Positions 27,499-35,798 of a stretch of 64,000 nucleotides of DNA are shown here, one piece after another. This DNA comes from Veillonellaceae bacterium (GTDB taxonomy: Bacteria > Bacillota_C > Negativicutes > UBA1444), in NCBI GenBank assembly GCA_012798135.1, contig JAAZNU010000030.1:59332-123331 (forward strand). The letters run 5' to 3'. The position numbers were made by a program, and so were the translations under genes. Under the pieces are notes generated by a model. That model had not been told where the DNA came from. It saw nothing but the letters and a program-made list of their open reading frames with translations, and did no database searches. How positions within the stretch are numbered: position 1 is the stretch's first letter; each line of letters begins with the position of its first letter.

Positions 27499-28722
27499 AT
27501 GGACAGGAACTGGGTATTGCATGTGCTGGAAACAATAGCGGGGTTCAGCCGCGGCGAAAACGGCATCACTCGTCTGGCGCTGTCGGCGGAAGAACTGAAG
27601 GCCCGAACTTACGTTACCGGATTGATGCAAGAGTTGGGCATGAACATTCGGATTGACGGCATCGGCAATATCATCGGCCGTTTGGCGGGAACCGATTCGG
27701 CGGCGGCGCCGGTGATCGTTGGTTCGCATCTGGATTCAGTGCCGGAGGGCGGCCGTTATGACGGAGTGCTGGGCGTCGTCGGCGGACTGGCGGCAATCCG
27801 GAGGATCCGGGAGGAAGGAAAGACAAAACGACCGCTGGAATTGATTGTTTTTACCGCCGAGGAGTCCAGCCGATTCGGTTACGCAACTATGGGCAGTAAG
27901 GCCATGGCCGGAGTAGCGGACGTAAAAGGTTGGTCCAAGGCAAAAGACTCGCAAGGGCTCACTTTCCCGGAAGCGCTGGCGGCGGCCGGCCTGCCGTCGG
28001 ATCAAATCGCCGCGGCATCCCGGGTGGGTGAACCGATTCACGCCTTTGTCGAACTGCATATTGAGCAGGGGCCGATTCTAGAGGATGAAGAACTATCGAT
28101 CGGCATTGTGGAAGCCATTGCGGCGCCTACCCGTTTAAAAATCCGGGTGGAGGGAACGCCGGGTCACTCGGGGACCACGCCAATGGACTCGCGGGAGGAT
28201 GCCCTGGTTACAGCGGCGCAGGTCGTGCTGGCTGTCCGCGAAGTCGCGCTGGCGCGTTACGGCGAAGGCACGGTTGGAACCGTCGGCAATTTGAAGGTTC
28301 ATCCAGGCGTGATGAATGTGATCCCCGGACTGGTCGAAATGTGGGTCGATATTCGTGGCGTAAATCATGACAGCATTGTCGATGTGTTGCAGGAACTCAA
28401 GGATGAGATCAGCATCATCGCGGAAGCGGAGGGCACGACGGTTTCCATCGAAGTGTTGACTTCCGATAAACCGGTGAAGCTCCATCCGATGGTGATTGGC
28501 ATGGTGGAGAATGCCTGCCGCGATCTGAAGGTATCGTATAAGCGAATGAATAGCGGCGCCGGGCATGACGCCATGCATATGGCGACGCTGGCTCCGACCG
28601 GCATGATATTTATTCCCTGCGCCAGGGGAATCAGCCACAACCCGGAGGAGTCAGCCGCACCGTCGGATATCATGACCGGAATCGATGTGTTGACGAGGAC
28701 TTTGAAGGCTTTGGCCGAGTGA
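27499..28722 (+). CDS. M20-family amidohydrolase (N-carbamoyl-L-amino-acid hydrolase / allantoate deiminase type)
   Basis: The product is 407 aa. The binuclear-metal ligands of the hydantoinase/carbamoylase family are present: GSHLDSVPEGGRYDG (His and Asp), TAEESSRFG (Glu-Glu), ELHIEQGP and the late SGAGHDAMHMA His. The dimerisation/lid domain lies around 210-330. Substrates in this family include N-carbamoyl amino acids, allantoate and ureidoglycine. No hydantoinase or allantoinase gene is adjacent, so the substrate is open. GAAAGGAG precedes ATG 27499. It is followed 19 bp later by a thioesterase gene. Confidence 0.85.
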   Translation: MDRNWVLHVLETIAGFSRGENGITRLALSAEELKARTYVTGLMQELGMNIRIDGIGNIIGRLAGTDSAAAPVIVGSHLDSVPEGGRYDGVLGVVGGLAAIRRIREEGKTKRPLELIVFTAEESSRFGYATMGSKAMAGVADVKGWSKAKDSQGLTFPEALAAAGLPSDQIAAASRVGEPIHAFVELHIEQGPILEDEELSIGIVEAIAAPTRLKIRVEGTPGHSGTTPMDSREDALVTAAQVVLAVREVALARYGEGTVGTVGNLKVHPGVMNVIPGLVEMWVDIRGVNHDSIVDVLQELKDEISIIAEAEGTTVSIEVLTSDKPVKLHPMVIGMVENACRDLKVSYKRMNSGAGHDAMHMATLAPTGMIFIPCARGISHNPEESAAPSDIMTGIDVLTRTLKALAE

Positions 28723-28741
28723 TAGAAGGAGAGTTTATAGA

Positions 28742-29158
28742 TTGCAGCAGTTTTTGCGAAAAATATACAACCAGAATGCTTTTGTAAATTTGTTGGAAAT
28801 GAAGTTGACCCATATGGAACCGGGAAAATCGGAACTGACCATGCCGATCGATCCAGCCAAACACACGAATCTCTATAACGTCGCACATGGCGGTGCACTG
28901 GCTTCCTTGGCCGATACAGCAATGGGTGTTGCCTGTGCCACGTTGGAACGGCGGGTTGTTACTCTGGAATTGAATATGAACTTTATCAAAGCTCCGGAAC
29001 CGGGCACTACTATTCGCGCTCTGGGCCAGGTGGTTCACAACGGGCACCACACCTTGGTCGTTGAGTGTGCTTTGATGGGCGAAAATGATGCCCTGCTGGG
29101 GAAAGCACGCGGCACGTTTTATGTTGTGGGTAAGTTCGATATTGTACAAGAAAAATAA
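28742..29158 (+). CDS. PaaI-type hotdog-fold thioesterase
   Basis: The product is 138 aa and begins at TTG 28742, 8 nt after AGAAGGAGAG. The hotdog motif HTNLYNVAHGGALASLADTA (residues about 41-60) with its conserved HGG and following Asp is typical of PaaI/YbgC-like acyl-CoA thioesterases. It would hydrolyse an acyl-CoA in the cytoplasm. The acyl-CoA dehydrogenase at 32456 and the TRAP genes between suggest organic-acid or acyl-CoA metabolism, but the substrate is unknown. Confidence 0.85.
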   Translation: MQQFLRKIYNQNAFVNLLEMKLTHMEPGKSELTMPIDPAKHTNLYNVAHGGALASLADTAMGVACATLERRVVTLELNMNFIKAPEPGTTIRALGQVVHNGHHTLVVECALMGENDALLGKARGTFYVVGKFDIVQEK

Positions 29159-29245
29159 AAAATTTAGACAAAAAGAGGAAATGCGGCAAACTCATCGAAT
29201 AATTGATTTAGGTCGAAAAGTCTAACAATTTAAGGGGGTTTGTGC

Positions 29246-30244
29246 GTGAAACAGAAACACTGGTTGGTATTCCTGGTTGTCCTGATTACTCTATCCATGG
29301 TGATCGTTGGTTGCGGCGGCAGTGGCGGCGACAAAAAAGCGGCGCCGGCCAAGATTCAGAACATCAACATCGCCACGGCTACTACCGGTGGTGTCTATTA
29401 TCCACTGGGAAACGCCATGGCCCAATTATTCAATCACAAAATTCCAGGAATAAAGGCGTCGGCCGGGGCTACCGCCGGGACCCCGCAAAATATTTTGCTG
29501 ATGCAGAAGAAAGAAGCGGAAGTTGCCTTTGCCCAAAACGGTGTCGCCTACTATGCGTATAATGGCAAAGAAATGTTCAAAGATAAACCGACTAAATTTT
29601 TGCGCGGCATTACGAATTTGTATCCCAATGTAATGCATATCGTGGTAGCGGCGAATTCCAACATCAAGTCTATCAAGGATTTTGAAGGGAAAAAATTTGT
29701 ACCGGGCGCCATCGGTAGCGCCACCGAAATCAATTCACGAGAGATTCTTGGTTTATATGGATTGGATTATAAAGACAAGAAAAATGTCAAAGGCGAATAT
29801 CTCGGCTATTCCGAAGCGGCGGAAGCCCTGAAAGACGGTCGCGTTGACGGAATTTTGATCGCCGGCGGCTTGCCGACGTCGGCAGTTCTGGACGCAGCAT
29901 CAGCTTTGAAAATTCGTATCTTGTCCCTGGAACCGGAAATGATTGCGAAGTTAAAACAAACAATGCCTTGGTATTATGAAATCACCATTCCCAAAGGCAC
30001 TTACATGGGGCAGACCGAAGACGTCCATACGGTGGCTGTCGCCAATCTGCTGATTTGCCGGGAAGACCTGAGCAATGACTTAGTTTACAATATGACGAAA
30101 ACACTGCATGAAAGTCAGAAGGATCTCGTTGCTGCCCATAGTGCAGCCAAAGCCATGAAGCTTGAGACTGCGCTCAAAGGCATGACGGTTCCCCTGCATC
30201 CTGGAGCCGAGAAATATTACAAAGAGAAAGGGATCATAAAGTAG
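29246..30244 (+). CDS. TAXI-family TRAP transporter solute-binding lipoprotein
   Basis: The product is about 332 aa from GTG 29246 (7 nt after AAGGGGG). A lipoprotein signal ends at IVGCGG. The mature part opens NINIATATTGGVYYPLGNAM, the TAXI-domain hallmark, followed by SAGATAGTPQNILLMQKKEA. TAXI proteins bind organic acids such as glutamate or 2-oxoglutarate outside the membrane and deliver them to a fused DctQM permease, encoded next. A hairpin between the two genes probably lowers permease expression relative to the binding protein. Confidence 0.93.
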   Translation: MKQKHWLVFLVVLITLSMVIVGCGGSGGDKKAAPAKIQNINIATATTGGVYYPLGNAMAQLFNHKIPGIKASAGATAGTPQNILLMQKKEAEVAFAQNGVAYYAYNGKEMFKDKPTKFLRGITNLYPNVMHIVVAANSNIKSIKDFEGKKFVPGAIGSATEINSREILGLYGLDYKDKKNVKGEYLGYSEAAEALKDGRVDGILIAGGLPTSAVLDAASALKIRILSLEPEMIAKLKQTMPWYYEITIPKGTYMGQTEDVHTVAVANLLICREDLSNDLVYNMTKTLHESQKDLVAAHSAAKAMKLETALKGMTVPLHPGAEKYYKEKGIIK

Positions 30245-30255
30245 TCCTGTTCTTG

Positions 30256-30292
30256 ATATCGCAGACAGGCTTTTGCCTGTCTGCGATATTTG
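30256..30292 (+). terminator. Intercistronic hairpin between TAXI binding protein and permease
   Basis: ATATCGCAGACAGGC, loop TTTTG, CCTGTCTGCGATAT followed by TTGT. The weak T-tail suggests partial termination or mRNA stabilisation. Confidence 0.65.
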
Positions 30293-30327
30293 TATAGTGG
30301 AATATGAACGCGAGGAGAGACGTTATT

Positions 30328-32319
30328 TTGGCGACGGAAGAAAACAAACCGATGGAAAATGACAAGCCAATTGACCAATCCGCGATTGATGCGTTTATTA
30401 ATGAGGAATCAGCTGAGAACGTTGATGAAGTGGTCCGCAAATATGAGGCTGAATCCCGATTTCGTAAATTTTCCGGCAATATTGGCAAACTGGTGGCCGG
30501 CATCTGTATTGCCATGTCCTTGTTTCATCTTTATACTGCCGGCTTTGGCGTACTGGAAGCGATCAAGCAGCGGAACATCCATCTGACTTTTTGTCTCGTA
30601 TTATCGTTTTTGCTATATCCTTCAGGTCCTAAAGGCGGAACCAACCGAATTACATGGTGGGACTGGATTTTGGTCGGTTTGTCGGTCGGTGTTGGCAGTT
30701 ATTTGATGATCATTTATGATGCGTTGGCCAATCGTGGCGGTGTTACAGAACCAATGGACATCTATATGGGCGGGATATTGTGTCTGCTGGTGCTGGAAGC
30801 GGCAAGGCGGGCGACCGGCAAAGAACTGCCGATCATGGCCTTGTGTTTCGTAGCCTATGCGTTGTTTGGCGATATGATACCCGGTGAGTTTGGGCATCGA
30901 GGCTATAGCCTGGAACGCTTGATCGATCATATGTTTCTGACTACGGAAGGGATTTATGGAGTGGCGTTGGGCGTTTCCGCCACATATATCTTTCTATTCA
31001 TTCTGTTTGGCGCGTTTTTGACGGAAACCGGGATGGCCAAGTTTTTTAATTCCTTATCCATGGCTGTAGCCGGAGGTTCACCAGGTGGACCGGCCAAGGT
31101 TGCGGTATTTGCCAGTGGCCTGTTGGGCATGATTAACGGCAGCGCGGTGGCTAATGTTGCGACGATCGGCGCATTCACGATACCTTTGATGAAAAGTATC
31201 GGTTATCGGCCGCATTTTGCCGGTGCGGTAGAAGCGGTGGCCTCGACGGGCGGACAGATCATGCCGCCGGTCATGGGGGCGGCAGCCTTTGTCATGGCGG
31301 AGTTCCTGGGAATGTCTTATACAACGATTATGATTGCGGCCGTGGTTCCTGCCGCATTATACTACTTGGCCTGTTGGACAATGATCCATCTGGAAGCTCT
31401 AAAATTAGGCTTGTCGGGACTTCCCAAAGCACAATTGCCCAATGCCGGGGAGGTTTTCAGGAAACAAGGCCACCTTTCGATTCCGATCATTGGAATTGTC
31501 GCATTGTTGTTGTACGGACTGACTCCACTTTACGCGGCGTTTTTTACCATTATTCTTACAATCATCGTTAGTTATATGCGCAAGGCAACAGCTATCAGTT
31601 TTCATGGTTTTATCCGGGCTCTGGAGGCTGGAGCCAAGGGGTCTGTGGGTGTGGCAATGGCTTGCGCAGTCGTGGGCTTTGTCGTCGGCGTGAGTTCCCT
31701 GACCAGTCTGGGCTTGACGTTTGGCGGCAATATTCTATCGTTCTCTCACAATAATTTGTTGATTACCTTGATTCTAACCATGATAACCATGTTGATTCTG
31801 GGGATGGGCTTGCCGACGACGGCCTGCTATATTGTTGGCGCGACGATTGCGGCGCCGGCCTTGATTAAACTGGGGGTAATCCCTCTGGTCGCCCATTTCT
31901 TTGTGTTTTATTTTGCCTGTCTGTCCAATTTGACCCCGCCGGTATGTTTGGCCGCCTTTACCGCCGCCGGAATAGCGGGCGCGGGGCCATACAAGGTCGG
32001 CTGGACGTCGACTCGCCTTGGTGTCGCCGGTTTTCTGGTGCCGTTCCTCGCTGTATATTCGCCCATGTTGATGTTTGCCGGCACCTATTCGACATTTGCA
32101 TTGGTTGAAGCGCTTGTTACGGCGGTGATAGGCGTTATCGCCCTGAGCGCAGCTTTGGAAAATTGGCTGTATCGCAAATGCCTCCTTTGGGAGCGAGCTT
32201 TAATGATGGTTGGGGCGTTGATGCTGATGATTCCTGGTATAATTACAGATATTGCGGGTGGGATTGCTGTCGGCATTGTTTTCTTTAACCAACGGAGAAG
32301 CGCCAACCAGAAAAACTAG
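30328..32319 (+). CDS. TRAP transporter fused permease (DctQM, TAXI-associated)
   Basis: The product is about 663 aa. A soluble acidic N-terminus of about 45 residues precedes four DctQ-like helices (about 55-190) and a DctM domain with GAFLTETGMAKFFNSLSMAV, GLLGMINGSAVANVATIGAF and ILGMGLPTTACYIVGATIAA, all typical of 4TM/12TM TRAP fusions. I choose TTG 30328, 8 nt after GAGGAGAG; ATG 30304 has no ribosome site. It forms a sodium-driven uptake system with the upstream TAXI protein. Confidence 0.92.
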   Translation: MATEENKPMENDKPIDQSAIDAFINEESAENVDEVVRKYEAESRFRKFSGNIGKLVAGICIAMSLFHLYTAGFGVLEAIKQRNIHLTFCLVLSFLLYPSGPKGGTNRITWWDWILVGLSVGVGSYLMIIYDALANRGGVTEPMDIYMGGILCLLVLEAARRATGKELPIMALCFVAYALFGDMIPGEFGHRGYSLERLIDHMFLTTEGIYGVALGVSATYIFLFILFGAFLTETGMAKFFNSLSMAVAGGSPGGPAKVAVFASGLLGMINGSAVANVATIGAFTIPLMKSIGYRPHFAGAVEAVASTGGQIMPPVMGAAAFVMAEFLGMSYTTIMIAAVVPAALYYLACWTMIHLEALKLGLSGLPKAQLPNAGEVFRKQGHLSIPIIGIVALLLYGLTPLYAAFFTIILTIIVSYMRKATAISFHGFIRALEAGAKGSVGVAMACAVVGFVVGVSSLTSLGLTFGGNILSFSHNNLLITLILTMITMLILGMGLPTTACYIVGATIAAPALIKLGVIPLVAHFFVFYFACLSNLTPPVCLAAFTAAGIAGAGPYKVGWTSTRLGVAGFLVPFLAVYSPMLMFAGTYSTFALVEALVTAVIGVIALSAALENWLYRKCLLWERALMMVGALMLMIPGIITDIAGGIAVGIVFFNQRRSANQKN

Positions 32320-32455
32320 AGCGTTTCTGTGAAAAAGTTAACTTGAAAAAGCCGATTTGCAGGGCTTAACAAAAATTGCCGAATAAGGTATACTAAAGCC
32401 TAAGGGTCTATTTTTACCCCGATTACATTATCTGACGATATCGAGGAGGACACGC

Positions 32456-33589
32456 ATGGACTTCAATCTAACACCGGATCAGATCGCCTTTAAAAAAATG
32501 GCGCAGGAATTGGTGGCCAAGGAAATCACTCCATATATCCGCGAAATGGATGAAAAAGGCGAGATGCGACCGGGGCTTATCCAGAAGTTTCACGAGGCAG
32601 GTATTCTGAATTTGGTGGTTCCGGAAGAATATGACGGACCTGGACTAGACGCCCTGTCAATCGCTTTAATCTATGAAGAGTTGGGGAAAGGGTGCGCCGG
32701 GATCGCCACTTCGGCAGCCGCCAACGCGCTGGCCTCTTATCCGGTGGTAGTGGCCGGGACCGAAGAACAAAAACGCAAAATGTTTGACGTGATCAACGAC
32801 GGGAAATTGGCGGCTTTTGCCCTGACGGAACCCAATGCCGGCTCGGATGCCGGCGGGGTATCCACGTCGGCGACGAAAGACGGCGACTACTATGTGTTGA
32901 ACGGAACAAAGTGCTTTATCACTAACGGCGGCATTTCCGATATTTACACCGTCTTTGCCAATGCTCGCAAATCTGCTGGTATCCGTGGCTTGACAGCATT
33001 TATTGTCGACCGGAATACTCCCGGTTTTTCCGTAGGTAAAAAGGAAGACAAAATGGGCATGCGTCCGTCCAACACAACTGAACTGGTTTTGGACAATGTT
33101 CGGGTGCATGCAAGCATGCGGATCGGCCGCGAGGGCGAAGGCTTCAAAATCGCCATGAAAACACTGGACGCGGCTCGGCCACTGGTTGGCGCCGTCGGTG
33201 TGGGACTGGCGGATGCCGCTTTGCAGGCGGCCTGCAAATATGCCAAAGAGCGGCAACAGTTCGGCAAACCGATCGCTTCGTTCCAAATGGTTCAGGGGAT
33301 GATCGCCGACATGGCGATGGCTGTGGAGACTGCCCGCTTGATGGTTTACAAGGCCTGTTGGCTGAAAGACCAAGGACAGGAATACAAGCTGGAATCGGCC
33401 ATGGCCAAGTGCCTGGCCGCCGATGTGGCAATGAAGGTCACCACCGATGCCGTGCAAATCATGGGCGGCTATGGCTATATGCGGGAATATCCAGTGGAAA
33501 AAATGATGCGTGATGCCAAGCTCCTGCAGATTTACGAGGGCACCAACCAGATTCAGCGATTGGTCATTGCCAATAGCATCCTGTACTGA
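32456..33589 (+). CDS. Acyl-CoA dehydrogenase (short/medium-chain type)
   Basis: The product is 377 aa and oxidises an acyl-CoA to its 2-enoyl-CoA with FAD. Seen are FALTEPNAGSDAGG and CFITNGGISD (FAD/substrate binding), RQQFGKPIASFQMVQ, IMGGYGYMREYP and the catalytic Glu in YEGTNQIQR near the C-terminus. It resembles butyryl-CoA dehydrogenases. No etfAB or crotonase gene is adjacent. GAGGAGGA precedes ATG 32456. It may handle a CoA ester derived from the substrate of the upstream TAXI transporter, which is inference. Confidence 0.92.
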   Translation: MDFNLTPDQIAFKKMAQELVAKEITPYIREMDEKGEMRPGLIQKFHEAGILNLVVPEEYDGPGLDALSIALIYEELGKGCAGIATSAAANALASYPVVVAGTEEQKRKMFDVINDGKLAAFALTEPNAGSDAGGVSTSATKDGDYYVLNGTKCFITNGGISDIYTVFANARKSAGIRGLTAFIVDRNTPGFSVGKKEDKMGMRPSNTTELVLDNVRVHASMRIGREGEGFKIAMKTLDAARPLVGAVGVGLADAALQAACKYAKERQQFGKPIASFQMVQGMIADMAMAVETARLMVYKACWLKDQGQEYKLESAMAKCLAADVAMKVTTDAVQIMGGYGYMREYPVEKMMRDAKLLQIYEGTNQIQRLVIANSILY

Positions 33590-33627
33590 TTTTTGGCGGA
33601 TTGCCGCGGAAATAGATGCTTTTTCCC

Positions 33628-33657
33628 TTGACAAAGGCGGTCACCACATACTATAAT
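33628..33657 (+). promoter_or_regulatory. Promoter of tRNA-Val
   Basis: TTGACA at 33628-33633 and TATAAT at 33652-33657, 18 nt apart, about 28 bp upstream of the tRNA. Confidence 0.75.
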
Positions 33658-33685
33658 AAATTTCGTCACATCAGACAATTGAATC

Positions 33686-33762
33686 GGGGTTATAGCTCAG
33701 TTGGTTAGAGCGCTTCGTTGACATCGAAGAGGTCTGCGGTTCGAGTCCGCCTAACCCCACCA
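33686..33762 (+). tRNA. tRNA-Val (anticodon GAC)
   Basis: Cloverleaf: acceptor GGGGTTA/TAACCCC (perfect), D arm GCTCAGTTGGTTAGAGC, anticodon stem CTTCG/CGAAG with loop TTGACAT (anticodon GAC), and T arm with GGTTCGAGTCC. CCA is encoded. Confidence 0.95.
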
Positions 33763-33773
33763 ACGCAAACAAG

Positions 33774-33806
33774 AGACGCTGCGGTTATCCGCAGCGTCTT
33801 TCACTT
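33774..33806 (+). terminator. Terminator after tRNA-Val
   Basis: AGACGCTGCGG, loop TTAT, CCGCAGCGTCT, then TTCACTTTT. Confidence 0.8.
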
Positions 33807-33868
33807 TTGCCGGCCACTCTCCTCATAGGTCTTTCGACTACTGTCTTGACTACTCACCGTCGTTTGGT

Positions 33869-34348
33869 CTAAAACCGTATGATCAACTGTGTGGCGATGG
33901 CTGTGTTTTTCAATAGGGTATAGTTTGTATTCAGCGTTGAAATGATCGATATTGCCGCATTTGGCGAAATGTTGTAGAAGGCGCCGAAGTTCAGGCCGCC
34001 GAAGCGGCTTTGCCCATTTTCATAACCAACCGTGACTCCCCAGTTTTCCGCCACTTTTGTATAAATGCTGGCCATAACGGTTTTGGTATCGGCGAAACGA
34101 GCGCCGTTGCGGAATGTTGCGTGAGCTATGCTGAATCTTGAACCGTTGCCGATAATGATGCTGGGGAGCGGATATTTTGTTGGCATCCCTTGAAACATCC
34201 AATTCGCGATCTGAAGATCATCCGGAAAGAAATCCGGGTGTAGCCCTTCTTGTCCCGTGGCGGCGGAAAATATGGGCGTTGCCGGTGAAGCCGCCGCTGG
34301 CTGGAGCAAGAACATGATTACTGCCAACATTACTGCAAATATTTTCAT
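33869..34348 (-). CDS. Small secreted protein, possibly an outer-membrane beta-barrel fragment or mini-porin
   Basis: The product is 159 aa. It starts MKIFAVMLAVIMFLLQPAAA with a clear signal peptide. The mature part alternates polar and hydrophobic residues in strand-like stretches (GVTVGYENGQSRFGGLNFGA, AAISIISTLNTNYTLL) and ends in a terminal Phe (TQLIIRF), the signal read by the BAM machinery in outer-membrane proteins. An AAGGAG site precedes the ATG. It is a single gene on the minus strand between tRNA-Val and the lysR gene. It is short for a full barrel. I recognise no exact family. Confidence 0.65.
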   Translation of the reverse strand: MKIFAVMLAVIMFLLQPAAASPATPIFSAATGQEGLHPDFFPDDLQIANWMFQGMPTKYPLPSIIIGNGSRFSIAHATFRNGARFADTKTVMASIYTKVAENWGVTVGYENGQSRFGGLNFGAFYNISPNAAISIISTLNTNYTLLKNTAIATQLIIRF

Positions 34349-34730
34349 GTGCAGTTCTCCTTTGTGTCGATGCTGGCCGTGCGCATTCTCTGGAATCGGT
34401 CAAGACAGTACTTTTTGACAACTTTATTTTATGGCATGATCCAGGCCCTGTAATTATCCAGGTTACACAAAAATCGACAGAAATTTTTATACAAAGACAA
34501 AAATGCACGTTACAGACGTAGAAACTGGAAATACTGTTGTTCACGTGTCCGTTGACAATTCGCGAAAAAGAGCGCTAAGATGAAACAAATAGCGCAATAT
34601 AAGATCAAGGGTTGAGTTGGAAAGTCATGAACCGGGATATATTACCGGGCAACCATAATAATTTGGTGAAGTTTGTTTTCATTTTTACATCTCATCGTCG
34701 TTTTGACCGCACTATATTGGGAGGTAGGAT
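34349..34730 (+). promoter_or_regulatory. Divergent intergenic region with lysR promoter
   Basis: This 382-bp gap separates the minus-strand secreted protein from the LysR gene. TTGACA at 34552-34557 and TAAGAT at 34576-34581 (18 nt apart) form a plausible plus-strand promoter, leaving a leader of about 140 nt before ATG 34731. I see no coding frame or RNA gene in the rest. Confidence 0.5.
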
Positions 34731-35603
34731 ATGGAGGACCGTGACTGGCTGATCGTTAAAGTGTTGCAGGAGCAGAAGAATATCACAAAAACTGCTCAGG
34801 CACTGTTCATTTCCCAACCAAATTTAACTACCCGAATCCGCCATATTGAGGAAGAGTTTGGCGTTAAGATGATCTACCGGGGCAGCCGAGGCGTCCATTT
34901 CACGCCGGAAGGCGACTATCTGGCCCAATGTGCGCGGAATATGCTCCTCAACATCCGCCAGATCAAGGAACAGGTAGTGAATATGGGGAATGAAGTCAAG
35001 GGGACTTTATGCATCGGAGCTTCCAATTATTTGTCCAAATACAAGATTCCCCACTTGCTGGGACTGTTTAAGGAGACTTATCCGCAAGTGGAGTTTAAGG
35101 TGATTACTTCTTTTAGCAAGGATGTTTGCGGTCTCCTTTATAATCAAGATGTGCATGTAGGCTTTGTTCGGTCTGATTTTGGCTGGCACGGAGAAAAGCA
35201 TGTTCTATACGAGGAGCCGGTTTGCGTTGCCGCGAAGGAGGCGATGACACTGGCGGACCTTCCCGGAAAACCGCGGATTGATTATCACACCGATGATTCT
35301 TTCAAAAACCTGATTGATACCTGGTGGAGCGAAACTTTTTTGCAGCCGCCGACTGTCGGCATGACCGTTGGCTATATCGATGTTTGCCGCTCGATGGTTG
35401 CAAATGGCCTGGGGTATGCCATTGTGCCGTACTCCTTGCTGGATGGGGTGGAGCCGATGCACCGAATCATCCTCCGGGATCAAAACGGGCAGCCGCTGCT
35501 GCGAAAAACCTGGATGTTGTATCACACGGAAATGTTGGAACTAAAACTGGTTCGATTGTTTTTGGAGTTTGCCAAAAGCGTCGACTACGCCAAGCTCGTC
35601 TGA
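34731..35603 (+). CDS. LysR-family transcriptional regulator
   Basis: The product is 290 aa. The N-terminal winged helix-turn-helix (NITKTAQALFISQPNLTTRI, then RHIEEEFGVKMIYRGSRGVH) is standard for LysR, followed by the two-lobe effector domain (GTLCIGASNYLSKYKIPHLL). It lies directly upstream of the TRAP-like/CitE/CitF genes in the same direction and is separated from them by a terminator, so it is the likely activator of that operon, with a di- or tricarboxylate as effector. That link is by position only. GGGAGG precedes the ATG. Confidence 0.9.
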   Translation: MEDRDWLIVKVLQEQKNITKTAQALFISQPNLTTRIRHIEEEFGVKMIYRGSRGVHFTPEGDYLAQCARNMLLNIRQIKEQVVNMGNEVKGTLCIGASNYLSKYKIPHLLGLFKETYPQVEFKVITSFSKDVCGLLYNQDVHVGFVRSDFGWHGEKHVLYEEPVCVAAKEAMTLADLPGKPRIDYHTDDSFKNLIDTWWSETFLQPPTVGMTVGYIDVCRSMVANGLGYAIVPYSLLDGVEPMHRIILRDQNGQPLLRKTWMLYHTEMLELKLVRLFLEFAKSVDYAKLV

Positions 35604-35631
35604 ACTTTTTAAAAATTTGTGGATTCCGTTC

Positions 35632-35674
35632 ACGCTTATTTCGCCGTGGAACTTTGGCGGGATAAGCGTTTTTC
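35632..35674 (+). terminator. Terminator after the lysR gene
   Basis: ACGCTTATTTCGCC pairs with GGCGGGATAAGCGT, followed by TTTTTC. Confidence 0.75.
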
Positions 35675-35798
35675 ATGCGCGGCTGGGCGTAGCGATACTT
35701 TTTTAAAATGCCCCCTATTATATTTATATATTTCAAATTTTTCAGAATCGTATTTATGATAAAGGCAGCAAGATTATTTTAGTGATGGGGGAAAAAAT

